Source: Pedococcus dokdonensis (GTDB lineage: Bacteria; Actinomycetota; Actinomycetes; Actinomycetales; Dermatophilaceae). From it: a stretch of DNA of 64,000 nucleotides. The notes beneath the pieces are model-generated. The model had not been told where the DNA came from. It did no database searches and worked only from the letters and a program-made list of their open reading frames with translations. Numbering within the stretch: position 1 is the stretch's first letter; each line of letters starts with the position of its first letter. Below, piece after piece: positions 23,927 through 33,093 of the stretch. The stretch covers positions 558,001 through 622,000 of the forward strand of contig NZ_LT629711.1 in the NCBI RefSeq assembly GCF_900104525.1. The letters run 5' to 3'. Both the position numbers and the translations under genes were made by a program.

Positions 23927-26557
23927 TCAGCGGGTGGTGACCACCAGCGTGTGCGAGCCGGACTTGGTCGGCACGGTGACCTCGAGGCCGCGGTTCGTCG
24001 TCCGCGAGGTCCAGTGCTTCACGACGTGCCCGTCGAGCATCACCTTCGCGACCTTCGAGCCACGGGGGAGCGTGTGCCCGATCCACACCTTGTCGGCCCC
24101 CACGGAGCGGGGCACGGCGATCTGCGTGGTGTACCGCGACCCCGAGTGCTCCGCCGTCACGTCCGCGAAGCCGCGACCGAGCCGGATGTGCGAGCCCGAT
24201 GCGGACGGCTGACCAGCAGGCACCTGCGGCACGACGGTGAGCGAGTCGTTGCCGAGATCGGGCTGGATGCCGAGCCACTGATGCACGACCGCCCACGCGG
24301 TGCCGTAGTTGCCCCACGCCTGCATGAACATCGAGCGGCAGGTCCAGCAGCGGTCGATGTTCGCGCCCTGGTCGGGCGAGGGGAAGATCTCGGGCATCGC
24401 GCCCGGCTGTTCGTCCGGGGTGCCACCGGTCGCCGGCTCGGAGAACATCGGGTCCGCGAGGGCGTGCGTGTAGCGCTGCTGCTGACCCGCGCCGAGCCGC
24501 CCGTAGTTGCCCTCGCCGATGGACTGGATCGAGGTGGTCAGGCCGAAGATGACCTTCTCGCCCTTGCCCTCAGGTCCGCCACCACAGCCGGTGTGGAACA
24601 GTCCGGTCGAGAGCGGCGCGCTACCGCTGTAGCAGGGGTCCTCACGACCGGCGAGAGCCGCGGTGCCGTGCGCATACGGCGCAAGCCCGGCCACCGTGCG
24701 ACCGTTGACCTGCAACTCGGCCTCCATCGGCGTCTGACCGATCCAGTGCTTCTGGAACGACTGCTGGTTGCCCGGCTCGACCAGCGAGTCCGCATACTGC
24801 GACGCGGCGTCGTACCACCACGTGCCGTCGAACTCGCGGTTCAGCTGGCGAGCCAGGTTGTTGGCCCACGCGAAGGTCTTGCCGTCGTGCTTCGACTTCG
24901 CCATCGCGGCCAGGTCGTAGAGCCCGCGGATGAAGTAGACGGTGTTGTCGAGCTTCTCCGGACCCATGCCGCTGCGCTCGACGTTGCCGAGGCCCTCCGG
25001 CCAGCCGTCGTGGTCGGCGTCGAGCTGGTTCACGACGTAGCGCAGGTTGCGCTTGGAGAAGTCATACATCTCATCGCGGAACCGGTCGTCCCCGGTCCAG
25101 CGCCACAGCAGCGCCACGGTGCTCGGGAACTTCACCGTCTCGTCCGTGTTGAAGTTGTAGGCCGTGGTGCCGTCCGCGTTGGTGGAGCGCGAGTCCTGGC
25201 CGAACCAGATCGACCCGTCCGACACTACTTCGTGGGTCACCACACCCGACCGGTTGTTGAGGATGTCGGAGATGTCACGCAGCGCTCGCAGGTGGTCTTG
25301 GATCGCCTCGAACTGGCCGACCGAGACCGATGCGAATGCGGTGTACTCGGCGTCGGTGCCGAAGATCCACGGGTAGTCCGGGTAACCCGCGCCGATCCAG
25401 GTCGCCTTCTTGACCGTGCCCGCCGGCGCCGGGAACTGCTTGCCCTGGTTGGTCCAGCGGATCTGCAGGTCGGTCGCGGTCTGGGTGAGGTCGGCGATGT
25501 TCTGCTTGCCCCACTCGACGGCGTTCTGCACCAACGGGTCACCGGGGAGCGACAGCTGGGTCATCTCCGAGAGGGCCTGGCGCGCGGCCTTCTTGGTCGC
25601 CAGCGCCGCGACCGGGTCAGCGAGGGCCTTGGCGAGCTCACCCTTCGCGCTCGGCAGGCCCTGGTCGGAGCCGGCGACGGCCAGCCACACCGTCTTCGAC
25701 CCACCGGCCGGCAGGTCCACGGCATACGTCAGACGCCCACCGGTGCCCTTCCCGAACGGCCCGTCGTCACAGGCGGAGGGCTTGGGGTCGGCGGGTGCGC
25801 CGGTCTCCTTGCCGGTGCACCTCGTGCCGGGGCGCGGTCCGTAGTACTGCGCTCCGATCGCGCCGGACGTCGGCGTCGCAGAGCTGCCGACGAGGGCCGC
25901 GTAGTGGTGCTCCGGCGCGCCGGGCAGCGAACCGTCGTCGGTGAACGAGAGGTTCTTGCCGTCGTACGTGCCCTTGTCGGGCAGGTTGTCGCTGGCGTTC
26001 GGCTTCACACCGTCAAAGCCCCACGGGTACTGGCCCATCAGCTCGGAGTGCGCGTCGACCGAGAGGTTCGTGGTGCGCGCGGCGCCCGGGTTGGTGATCG
26101 TCAGCCCGAACAACGCACCCCGCACGCCGTCGGGCACGAAGTCGGTGCGAGAGACCTTCAGCCCCGCAGTGTCGGGGAGGGCGTACTTCGAGTAGCCCCA
26201 ACCGCTGGTGAACGTCGTGGCCGGACCGACCCACTGGCCGTCGAGGCCGAACCAGACGCCGTCGACCATCTTCATCGGCGGGGTCCAGACACCACCCATC
26301 TCACCGGTGATGTGCCAGCCGTTCGCGTAGAAGCCGCCGTCCTCGAACCCGATCGAGTAGGCGCGGGTGCCGGCGGAGACCTCGCGCCGGTCAGCCAGCC
26401 TGGTCGAGACCGAGAGCTCGTTCCCGCTGCCGCCGGCCGCCGGTGCGGCGTGCGGCACGGCTCGTGGTGGTGAAGTCGCCGACGCCGGCAGCTGGGCTAC
26501 CACGACGGAGGTTCCGAGCGCCAAGAGACTGGTTGCGACCGCGATCGAGCGTGACAT
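23927..26557 (-). CDS. Secreted glycosidase of the six-hairpin (debranching-enzyme/GH15-like) type
   Basis: An 876-residue exported protein with a Sec signal peptide (about 1-27, LPASA-TS). An N-terminal beta-sandwich (about 50-300: GGFYANGWHITGEMGGVWTPP) precedes an (alpha/alpha)6 barrel (about 330-800) with typical segments such as YPWIFGTDAEYTAFASVSVGQ, DGWPEGLGNVERSGMGPEKLDN and MQAWGNYGTAWAVVHQWLGI. The family includes glycogen-debranching and glucoamylase-type hydrolases. Acid residues in DADHDGWPEG and GTDAEY are candidate catalytic positions, not proven. The C-terminus is a small beta domain ending VPTKSGSHTLVVTT. It probably degrades an extracellular alpha-glucan or oligosaccharide; the substrate is not readable. 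It is a monocistronic gene with a 220-bp upstream region. Confidence 0.72.
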   Translation of the reverse strand: MSRSIAVATSLLALGTSVVVAQLPASATSPPRAVPHAAPAAGGSGNELSVSTRLADRREVSAGTRAYSIGFEDGGFYANGWHITGEMGGVWTPPMKMVDGVWFGLDGQWVGPATTFTSGWGYSKYALPDTAGLKVSRTDFVPDGVRGALFGLTITNPGAARTTNLSVDAHSELMGQYPWGFDGVKPNASDNLPDKGTYDGKNLSFTDDGSLPGAPEHHYAALVGSSATPTSGAIGAQYYGPRPGTRCTGKETGAPADPKPSACDDGPFGKGTGGRLTYAVDLPAGGSKTVWLAVAGSDQGLPSAKGELAKALADPVAALATKKAARQALSEMTQLSLPGDPLVQNAVEWGKQNIADLTQTATDLQIRWTNQGKQFPAPAGTVKKATWIGAGYPDYPWIFGTDAEYTAFASVSVGQFEAIQDHLRALRDISDILNNRSGVVTHEVVSDGSIWFGQDSRSTNADGTTAYNFNTDETVKFPSTVALLWRWTGDDRFRDEMYDFSKRNLRYVVNQLDADHDGWPEGLGNVERSGMGPEKLDNTVYFIRGLYDLAAMAKSKHDGKTFAWANNLARQLNREFDGTWWYDAASQYADSLVEPGNQQSFQKHWIGQTPMEAELQVNGRTVAGLAPYAHGTAALAGREDPCYSGSAPLSTGLFHTGCGGGPEGKGEKVIFGLTTSIQSIGEGNYGRLGAGQQQRYTHALADPMFSEPATGGTPDEQPGAMPEIFPSPDQGANIDRCWTCRSMFMQAWGNYGTAWAVVHQWLGIQPDLGNDSLTVVPQVPAGQPSASGSHIRLGRGFADVTAEHSGSRYTTQIAVPRSVGADKVWIGHTLPRGSKVAKVMLDGHVVKHWTSRTTNRGLEVTVPTKSGSHTLVVTTR

Positions 26558-26777
26558 CGTCGTCCTCCGACCAAGCAGGGGAGCGACGCCCGGCGACGTC
26601 GCCCGCGTGGCCCGAAATGCCCGCCCCGGGTGTGAGTGGGCGAGTTGTCCGGACTCAGCGACGCTACACCCGGTCCGCCCGATGTGGCAGGTTGAGATCG
26701 AGCGGATTTGAACGTTCCTATGATGGCGTCGACTCAGCCGCCGGTGACGCCGTCAGCACCCGGGTTCGATGGGTCGG

Positions 26778-27518
26778 CTACGGCGGCGGCAGCGTCACAC
26801 CGAATCCCGCCACCGCGAGGCGCAGCAGCACTTGGCCCGGAGCCAGGAGATCGGCGATCCGTGCGGCACTGAGGACTTCGAGCTCGGCCAGCCGAGCGGC
26901 ATACGCCTCCTGGCCGGTGACCCGCGCGTGCTGGAGCTCCATCGTGTTGTGCCACACCTTCTGCCGCGCCTCGCGCAGGAACCGTCTCGAGCCCCTGCGG
27001 TTGAGCGGTTGAAGCACCCGGTCGAGCAGCGAGCGCGGGCCGCCGAGGGCGCCGTCCTCGGCGGCGACCCGGCCGCTGAGGATGCCGTCGATGCGTTCGT
27101 GGTCACGGGCCCGGCGGGCCATCACGAGCGGGTCGGCGAACTCGGCGTCGCTGATCACCGCGAGCAAGGCCTGCGGCAGGTCGTAGTTGATGTGCGCGTT
27201 GATGCCCAGCAACACGTGGCGCAGGGCGGGCAGCGACGCCGGTGCGTCGAACGCGAGCCGCCACGGCCGTGGCACCTCGGTGGTGCTGCCGACCAGGTCC
27301 AGCTCGAGGGCGGCGAGGTAGAGGTCGGCGAAGACCACGTCCCACCGCTCGACCCACTCCGGGTCCTCGAACCGGCCCTCCTCGATCGCTGCCCCCACCG
27401 CCAGCGTCGTGCGCCGATAGGTCTCGAGGAAGGTCCGCTGGGCCCTCCTCGCGGGAGGCATCCGGGCGAGCCGGGCGTCCATCGCAGCGACCACCGTGCT
27501 GATGTCGCGCTCAGTCAT
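26778..27518 (-). CDS. DUF5995 family protein
   Basis: This 246-residue soluble, mostly helical protein shows the DUF5995 signatures VVFADLYLAALE, LLGINAHINYDLPQAL and KVWHNTMEL. The conserved His/Asn residues in NAHINYD and VWHNT could form an active or metal site. The biochemical role of the family is unknown. The ATG at 27518 begins the conserved N-terminus (MTERDISTVVAAMDARLARM). The next gene, a conserved protein of unknown function, is divergent and starts 142 bp away. Confidence 0.75.
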   Translation of the reverse strand: MTERDISTVVAAMDARLARMPPARRAQRTFLETYRRTTLAVGAAIEEGRFEDPEWVERWDVVFADLYLAALELDLVGSTTEVPRPWRLAFDAPASLPALRHVLLGINAHINYDLPQALLAVISDAEFADPLVMARRARDHERIDGILSGRVAAEDGALGGPRSLLDRVLQPLNRRGSRRFLREARQKVWHNTMELQHARVTGQEAYAARLAELEVLSAARIADLLAPGQVLLRLAVAGFGVTLPPP

Positions 27519-27660
27519 CTGAACCCCCTGGATGGTGGTCCTGCGTGTCGCCCTGCGGGGCTAGTATCCGACCGACGGGCGTGCTTGTCAGTGGCCCGGC
27601 AAGCGGATTGCGAGCGGCCCGGAGCGAGCGCTGGGAAGCGCCCGGAGAGCCAGGTGGTAG

Positions 27661-28347
27661 GTGCCCGGTCGAGCGAGCCTGAAACGGCACGGCTGGAAAC
27701 GGCACGGCCTGAGACGGCACAGCCCCCGCGAATTCGACCCGGTCGCGTTGGGCCGACTGGAGACGCTGGCGTGGGCGAGCTACTACCGGCGTGAGTGGGT
27801 GCCGGCGCTGCGCGGGTTCGTCGGCATGATCAGCCAGGGGTTCGGGCTCGGCCCGCGGCTGACCGTCGTCGCGGCGTGGCACGTGTTGCGCGCCAACCAG
27901 GCGTGGGCGCCGGTGCCGAACAACGACCCCGATGCCGCGCGGGCCTCGATGCTGCGGTTCTACCGCCTGGTGCGATCCCACTCCGACCTCGTCTTCGACC
28001 CGGTGACGGCCTCCGAGCTCGAGGTCGAGTGGTGGCGGTTGCACCGCGCCCACCAACGTGACGACGCGGCCACCCGCGCCCAGCTCGAGCAGGCTCTCAT
28101 CGACCTCTACTCCCACGTCTACGCGGCGCCGCCGGAGTCGATGCACGAGGCTGCGCGCTGGCGCGCCGAGGCGATGGACCTCTCGGACGAGTGGGTCGAC
28201 GCCGGGTGCGACCTCGACGACGCGCGGCTGTCCGCGGAGCGCCGAGCCCTCGTCGCCTCGTATGCCGCGTTGCTCGACGCGGTCGGCAATGGCCTCGGTA
28301 GCTGGCGTCGGGGCACGCCTCCACAGCACGACGAGACCCCCGACTGA
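27661..28347 (+). CDS. Conserved actinobacterial protein of unknown function
   Basis: The 228-residue product is rich in Trp and charged residues, with no signal peptide or membrane helix. Distinctive segments are LAWASYYRREWVPALRGFVGMI, AAWHVLRANQAWAPVPNNDPDAARASMLRFYRLV and VEWWRLHRAHQ, which read like a helical bundle protein of mycobacteria and relatives. I know no function for it. The N-terminus contains a short repeat (LKRHGWKRHGLRRH) encoded by near-identical GGCACGGC-containing units, so the GTG at 27661 could be too far upstream and the true start further in. The aldo/keto reductase gene follows after 90 bp. Confidence 0.6.
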   Translation: MPGRASLKRHGWKRHGLRRHSPREFDPVALGRLETLAWASYYRREWVPALRGFVGMISQGFGLGPRLTVVAAWHVLRANQAWAPVPNNDPDAARASMLRFYRLVRSHSDLVFDPVTASELEVEWWRLHRAHQRDDAATRAQLEQALIDLYSHVYAAPPESMHEAARWRAEAMDLSDEWVDAGCDLDDARLSAERRALVASYAALLDAVGNGLGSWRRGTPPQHDETPD

Positions 28348-28437
28348 CGTTTCCCATCGCCACGTTTCCCATGGCCACGGTCTCGCCCCGCGCCACCCCG
28401 CGCAGCGAGGAGCGACGACTCGACATACGGTTGGGAC

Positions 28438-29448
28438 ATGGAATTCCGATACCTCGGCAACAGTGGACTCAAGATCTCCGAGATCACCTACGGCAACTGG
28501 CTGACCCACGGCTCGCAGGTCGAGAACGACGTGGCGACCCAGTGCGTCCGCGCGGCGCTCGACGCGGGCATCAGCACCTTCGACACCGCGGACGTCTACG
28601 CGAACACCAAGGCCGAGACCGTCCTCGGCGACGCCCTCAAGGGTGAGCGGCGCGAGAGCCTCGAGATCTTCACCAAGGTCTACTGGCCCACCGGCCCGGG
28701 CGGGAAGAACGACACCGGCCTGTCGCGCAAGCACATCATGGAGTCGATCAACGGCTCGCTGCAGCGGCTCCAGACCGACTATGTCGACCTCTACCAGGCG
28801 CACCGTTACGACACCGAGACGCCGCTCGAGGAGACGATGACGGCGTTCGCCGACGTCGTCCGCCAGGGCAAGGCGCTCTACATCGGCGTCAGCGAGTGGA
28901 CCGCCGAGCAGATCCGCGCAGGCGTCGAGCTGGCCCGTGAGCTCAACATCCAGCTGATCTCGAGCCAGCCGCAGTACTCCATGCTCTGGCGCGTGATCGA
29001 GGACGAGGTCGTGCCCACGTCGAAGGAGCTCGGCGTCAGCCAGATCGTGTGGAGCCCGATCGCGCAGGGCGTGCTGACCGGCAAGTACCAGCCGGGCCAG
29101 CAGCCGCCCGAGGGCTCGCGGGCCGCCGACGAGAAGGGCGGGGCCGACATGATCAAGCGGTTCATGAACGACGACGTGCTGACCCGTGTGCAGGGCCTCG
29201 CGCCGATCGCCGACGAGGCCGGCCTCTCGATGGCGCAGCTCGCCGTCGCGTGGGTGCTCCAGAACGACAACGTCGCCGCCGCGCTGGTCGGGGCCTCGCG
29301 CCCCGAGCAGGTGCACGAGAACGTCAAGGCCGCCGGTGTGAAGCTCGAGCCCGAGCTGTTGGCCAAGATCGACGACGTCCTCGGCGACATCGTCGAGCGC
29401 GACGCCGGCAAGACCAAGGAGACCGCGCCCCAGAAGCGCGTCGCCTGA
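28438..29448 (+). CDS. Aldo/keto reductase (Kv-beta/YghZ-like subgroup)
   Basis: A 336-residue TIM-barrel NADPH-dependent oxidoreductase. The catalytic tetrad is complete: Asp49 (STFDTADVY), Tyr54, Lys80 (IFTKVYW) and His122 (YQAHRYD). The opening MEFRYLGNSGLKISEITYGNW and the NADP-binding ending GASRPEQVHENVKA match the subgroup that includes the potassium-channel beta subunits and bacterial YghZ/Gpr-type reductases of aldehydes and ketones. The C-terminal 15 residues are charged and unconserved. The physiological substrate is unknown. The gene appears monocistronic, with a GCCGGG...CCCGGC hairpin near 29498. Confidence 0.9.
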   Translation: MEFRYLGNSGLKISEITYGNWLTHGSQVENDVATQCVRAALDAGISTFDTADVYANTKAETVLGDALKGERRESLEIFTKVYWPTGPGGKNDTGLSRKHIMESINGSLQRLQTDYVDLYQAHRYDTETPLEETMTAFADVVRQGKALYIGVSEWTAEQIRAGVELARELNIQLISSQPQYSMLWRVIEDEVVPTSKELGVSQIVWSPIAQGVLTGKYQPGQQPPEGSRAADEKGGADMIKRFMNDDVLTRVQGLAPIADEAGLSMAQLAVAWVLQNDNVAAALVGASRPEQVHENVKAAGVKLEPELLAKIDDVLGDIVERDAGKTKETAPQKRVA

Positions 29449-29535
29449 GCTGCCAGCTCAAGCAAGCAAGCAAGCAGGTATGCCGCGGAGGCGGCCGGGG
29501 ACCAACCCGGCCGCCTCTCGCTGCTGAGGGTCTGC

Positions 29536-30981
29536 CTACGGCCGGGGGAGCAGGGACGGGCGGGGGACCCGGATCGCGACGGACGTGAGCCCGAGCCGCA
29601 GTGAAGCGGCGTGGGCGAGGTGGCGGCAGACGAGCACGGTGACGACGGCAGGCACCGCGCCGGACGCAAGAAGCGCCGTGCGCGCGCCGAACGTCTCGGC
29701 GATCCAGCCGACGACCGGACCTCCGATCGCCCCGCTGCCGATGAGCACCAGCATGTAGAGGCCGACGACCCGGCCGCGGAGGTGGTCGACCGCAGCGAGC
29801 TGGACGAGCGACTGCGCCGAGGTGAGGAACCCGAGGTTGGCAGCCCCGACTCCGACGAGCAGCACGGTGAAGGTGGCCTGGCTGGGTGCCGCGGCGGCGA
29901 TGAGCAGCGCGCCGGCCAGGGCGGTGCCGGCCAGACCGACCGTGCGCAGCCGCAACCCGCGCCGCCGCCGGGCGGTCGTCAGGGCCCCGAAGAGCGCGCC
30001 GAGCGCGACGACACCGTTCAGCAGGCCCAGTCCGGAGGCCCCGGAGTCGAAGACGTCCTTCGCGTAGGCGGCGAGCGTGACGGGGAGGCTGATCGTGAAG
30101 AACCCGAACGCCCCGACCATGACGACCGGCCAGAGCACGGTAGGGGTGTGCAGGGCGTACGACAGTCCCGCCCGGATGCCCGGCTCGGGACCAGTGGAGT
30201 CGGCGAGCCGAGCCGCCCGACGAGCCCTGACCTCGCGACGGCTCGGGGTGCCGCGCATCGACAACAGCGCCAGGACGGGCCCGACGAACGACACCGCGTT
30301 GAGCGCGAATGCCCAACCGGCGCCGACGGTGCTCATCAGCAGACCACCGAGCACCGGCCCGGTCATCGCGCCGATCTGGAAGGTGCAGGACACCAGGCTG
30401 ATCGCATTGGGCAGCTGGGGACCCCCGACCACCTCGGACACGAACGACTGCCGCACCGGGTTGTCCAGCGCGGCGACCGTGCCGAGGACGGCGGCCAGCG
30501 CGAACACGTGCCAGACCTGGATGCGTCCGCTCAGGGTGAGGGCGGCGAGAGCAGCTGCGGTCAGCAGCATCGACACCTGGGTGCCGATCAGCAGCTGCCG
30601 CTTGGGGAAGCGATCAGCCAGCAGCCCCGCGTGCAACCCGAAGAGAAGGGTGGGCAGGAACTGGAACGCGGTGACCACGCCGACGGCGGTCGGGCTGTCG
30701 GTCATCGTGAGGACCAGCCAGTCCTGCGCGATGCGCTGGACCCATCCGCCGGTGCCCGAGACGAGCAACCCGGACAGGAGCAACCGGAAGTTCCGGTTGG
30801 CCAGCGAGGGGAAGGTGCGCGAGAAATGCTGGGGGAGTAGTGGTTTGGCGATTCGGACTGAGGCGGCGTCGGTGGAGCTCAAGGGTCGTCCCGGAAAGGT
30901 AGCGTCTGGTCGAGTGGAGTCGGGGGATGGGCGAACGGGTTCCAGTGTCCCCTTATCAGCGCCCTGAAGCACTATGCTCAT
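29536..30981 (-). CDS. MFS transporter (DHA3-like exporter)
   Basis: This 481-residue integral membrane protein has about 12 hydrophobic helices beginning at LANRNFRLLLSGLLVSGTGGWVQRIAQDWLVL, a signature of MFS exporters of the multidrug/enterobactin-exporter type. The inter-helix 2-3 motif GLLADRFPKRQLL is motif A of the MFS. The N-terminal ~60 residues are not conserved, so the true start may be an internal codon downstream of 30981. The divergent LysR gene 92 bp away is the probable regulator. The transported compound is unknown. Confidence 0.82.
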   Translation of the reverse strand: MSIVLQGADKGTLEPVRPSPDSTRPDATFPGRPLSSTDAASVRIAKPLLPQHFSRTFPSLANRNFRLLLSGLLVSGTGGWVQRIAQDWLVLTMTDSPTAVGVVTAFQFLPTLLFGLHAGLLADRFPKRQLLIGTQVSMLLTAAALAALTLSGRIQVWHVFALAAVLGTVAALDNPVRQSFVSEVVGGPQLPNAISLVSCTFQIGAMTGPVLGGLLMSTVGAGWAFALNAVSFVGPVLALLSMRGTPSRREVRARRAARLADSTGPEPGIRAGLSYALHTPTVLWPVVMVGAFGFFTISLPVTLAAYAKDVFDSGASGLGLLNGVVALGALFGALTTARRRRGLRLRTVGLAGTALAGALLIAAAAPSQATFTVLLVGVGAANLGFLTSAQSLVQLAAVDHLRGRVVGLYMLVLIGSGAIGGPVVGWIAETFGARTALLASGAVPAVVTVLVCRHLAHAASLRLGLTSVAIRVPRPSLLPRP

Positions 30982-30987
30982 CCAGAA

Positions 30988-30999
30988 TTAGTCCTCTAA
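30988..30999. promoter_or_regulatory. Possible LysR operator between MFS and LysR genes
   Basis: TTAG-TCCT-CTAA is a small interrupted palindrome in the 91-bp divergent spacer, AT-rich compared with its surroundings. LysR regulators usually bind such dyads (T-N11-A type) in the shared region between their gene and a divergent target. The length is short, so this is a weak call. Confidence 0.35.
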
Positions 31000-31072
31000 C
31001 TGTCATGCAGGATCGCAATGACCGTCCCAAGGACGACCCGGACGCAGGCGAGACACCCCGAGGAGAACACCG

Positions 31073-31948
31073 GTGTACGACCCAGAGCTGCTCCGCACCT
31101 TCGTCGCCGTCGCGCAGTCACTGAGCTTCACCCGCGCCGCCGAGTCGCTGGGCCTGCGCCAGCCCACGGTGAGCCAGCACGTCCGCCGGCTCGAGGACGC
31201 CGTCGGCAGGCCGTTGTTCGTCCGCGACACCCGCAGCGTCGCGCTGACCTCGGACGGCGAGGCGATGGCGGGCTTCGCGCGCGAGATCCTGGCCGCTCAG
31301 GAGCGGGCCGTGGGCTACTTCACCGGCTCGCACCTCCAAGGGCGCCTGCGGTTCGGCGTCACCGACGACCTCGCGCTGACGCCGCTGCCCCGCATCCTGC
31401 GCGACTTCCGCCAGCTCTACCCGCGGATCGACCTCGAGCTGACCGTCCTCCAGAACGATGCCCTGGTGCGCCGGATCGAGTCCGGTCACCTCGACGTCGC
31501 CTTCGTCAAGCGCGGTGCCGACGCGCCGAAGGGCCTGCGCGGACAGCTGGTCCGTCGCGACCAGCTGATCTGGTGCGGTCTCGGGGCGACCCGCATCGAG
31601 GACGATCAGCCGGTCCCGCTGGTCGTCTACCAGGCGCCGAGCCTGAGCCGTGCAGTCAGCGTGCAAGCGCTCGAGAAGGTCGGCCGCCGCAGCCGGATCA
31701 CCTGCACCGTCCGCGGCGTCAACGGGGTGCTGGCCGCGGTGCGCGCCGGGCTCGGGATCGCCGTGCTCGCCCGCACCCTGATGCCCGCCGACCTCGTCGA
31801 GCTGCCGGCCTCGCTGGGCTTGCCCAAGCTGCCGCACCTCGACCTGGTGCTGCTCACCAACCGCAGTGCCCCGCCCGAGGCGGCCAAGGCACTCACCTCC
31901 GCGATCCTCGCCAGCGGCGCCCCGCTCACGACGGTCGGCGCCGGCTGA
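31073..31948 (+). CDS. LysR family transcriptional regulator
   Basis: The 291-residue product has the N-terminal winged helix of LysR proteins (LLRTFVAVAQSLSFTRAAESLGLRQPTVSQHVRRLEDAVGRPLFVRDTRSVALT, residues 5-58), a linker helix and a two-lobed effector domain (about 90-290) starting GRLRFGVTDDLA. It starts at a GTG at 31073 behind GAGGAG. The divergent MFS exporter is the likely target, with the co-inducer probably being the exported compound or a relative of it. A 13-bp hairpin at 32013-32047 follows. Confidence 0.92.
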   Translation: MYDPELLRTFVAVAQSLSFTRAAESLGLRQPTVSQHVRRLEDAVGRPLFVRDTRSVALTSDGEAMAGFAREILAAQERAVGYFTGSHLQGRLRFGVTDDLALTPLPRILRDFRQLYPRIDLELTVLQNDALVRRIESGHLDVAFVKRGADAPKGLRGQLVRRDQLIWCGLGATRIEDDQPVPLVVYQAPSLSRAVSVQALEKVGRRSRITCTVRGVNGVLAAVRAGLGIAVLARTLMPADLVELPASLGLPKLPHLDLVLLTNRSAPPEAAKALTSAILASGAPLTTVGAG

Positions 31949-32012
31949 CCTGCCACCCAGGTGCCAGCCGAGCCGGCATCTGTGTGCCGCGTGCGGAGCG
32001 CAGACTTCAGGC

Positions 32013-32047
32013 GAGGTATGCCGGGCGGTGACCACCCGGCATACCTC
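32013..32047. terminator. Bidirectional terminator hairpin
   Basis: GAGGTATGCCGGG (32013-32025) pairs perfectly with CCCGGCATACCTC (32035-32047) around a 9-nt loop. It lies between the convergent LysR and sigma-factor genes and can serve both. Confidence 0.75.
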
Positions 32048-32061
32048 ACCTCACGGCGTGG

Positions 32062-33093
32062 TCACCGCGCGGACTGGATGATCGCCACCACGTCGCCCAC
32101 CTCGCCGAGGTGGGCCAGCTTGTCGGGGTTGACGATCGAGCGGATGCCGGTGATCTCGCCGTCGGTGATCTCGAGCGACCAGACCCCGAGCACGCGGTCC
32201 TGGTCGTCGACGTAGATCGCGCCCGGACCTCCGTTGACCTCGACCGGGCGCATCGAGACCTGGGGGAAACGCGAGAGCTGGCGCAGCCAGTTGCCGAGCG
32301 TCTTCGCGACCCTGCCCCGACCGCGCAGCGACCGGGCCAGCGCAGGCACCTTGCCACCGCCATCACCGGTGAGCTCGACGTCGTGGGCCAGCAGCGACTC
32401 CAGCGACGCGAGGTCGCCGTCGTGCGCGGCCGCGAAGAACCGCGCCGCGAGCTCGCGCTGCTGCTCGCGCGACGTCGTGAAGCGCGGCCGCTTGGCCTTG
32501 ACGTGCTGACGCGCCCTCGTCGCGAGCTGCCGCACGTTGTCCTCGGTCTTGCCCACGATGGAAGTGATCTCGGGGTAGCCGTAGCCGAAGACGTCGTGCA
32601 GCAACAGCACCGCACGCTGCTCGGGCGACAGGCTCTCGAGCAGCACCAGCATCGCCAGCGACAGCGAGTCGGCGGTCTCGGCCTGCTTCGCAGGGTCGTC
32701 GAACGAGCCCGCGCCGATGACCAGCGACGAGTCGGTGAGGATCGGCTCGGGGAGCCACTCGCCGACGTACCGCTCGCGACGGGCTCGGGCGGACTTGAGC
32801 TCGTTGATCGCCAGCCGCGTCGTGATGGTGGCCAGGAACGCTCGTGGCGAGGCGATCTCCTCACCGGCGTCGAGCGACTGGTGCACCCGCAGCAGCGCCT
32901 CCTGCACGACGTCCTCGCCCTCCGAGACGCTGCCGAGCATCCGGTAGGCGATCGCGAACGCCGTGGGCCGCAGCTCGTCCAGCAGCTGCTCCCGATCGGT
33001 GGGGGCGTGGTCGGTCCCCGCGCGGTCGGTCCCCGCGCGGTCGGTCCCGTCGCGGTCGGTTCCATCGCGGTCGGTCCCCGCGCGGTCGGTCAC
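32062..33093 (-). CDS. sigJ: ECF41-type sigma factor with C-terminal SnoaL-like domain (SigJ-like)
   Basis: A 343-residue extracytoplasmic-function sigma factor. Region 2 (LLDELRPTAFAIAYRMLGSVSEGEDVVQEALLRVHQ) binds the -10 element and core RNA polymerase; region 4 (LSPEQRAVLLLHDVFGYGYPEITSIVGKTEDNVRQLATRAR) binds the -35. The last ~120 residues are the SnoaL-like domain diagnostic of ECF41, which replaces an anti-sigma factor and controls activity. The GTG at 33093 overlaps the epimerase stop as GTGA, so the two are coupled. The first 30 residues are a 15-bp repeat-encoded T-D-R-x-G tract and look dispensable. It probably drives the ECF41 promoter at 34088-34114. The symbol follows the mycobacterial relative. 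Confidence 0.9.
   Translation of the reverse strand: MTDRAGTDRDGTDRDGTDRAGTDRAGTDHAPTDREQLLDELRPTAFAIAYRMLGSVSEGEDVVQEALLRVHQSLDAGEEIASPRAFLATITTRLAINELKSARARRERYVGEWLPEPILTDSSLVIGAGSFDDPAKQAETADSLSLAMLVLLESLSPEQRAVLLLHDVFGYGYPEITSIVGKTEDNVRQLATRARQHVKAKRPRFTTSREQQRELAARFFAAAHDGDLASLESLLAHDVELTGDGGGKVPALARSLRGRGRVAKTLGNWLRQLSRFPQVSMRPVEVNGGPGAIYVDDQDRVLGVWSLEITDGEITGIRSIVNPDKLAHLGEVGDVVAIIQSAR
33004..33093. repeat. 15-bp tandem repeats inside the sigJ start region
   Basis: About six copies of a 15-bp unit (CGGTCCCCGCGCGGT with single-base variants) encode the repeated five-residue unit G-T-D-R-A/D at the sigma factor's N-terminus. The unit is a multiple of three, so copy-number change keeps the frame. 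Confidence 0.85.

Noticed and set aside
23810..26473. A plus-strand frame of 887 codons over the glycosidase gene
   Set aside because: Antisense shadow; the minus-strand gene has a signal peptide and a recognisable fold.
26700..26720. GAACGTTC near 26710 as an SOS box or LacI operator upstream of the glycosidase
   Set aside because: The 8-bp palindrome is too short and lacks the N4-spaced SOS arms; no regulator gene is adjacent.
33006..33093. The repeat tract as a CRISPR array
   Set aside because: The units are contiguous, 15 bp and in frame within the sigma factor; there are no spacers.
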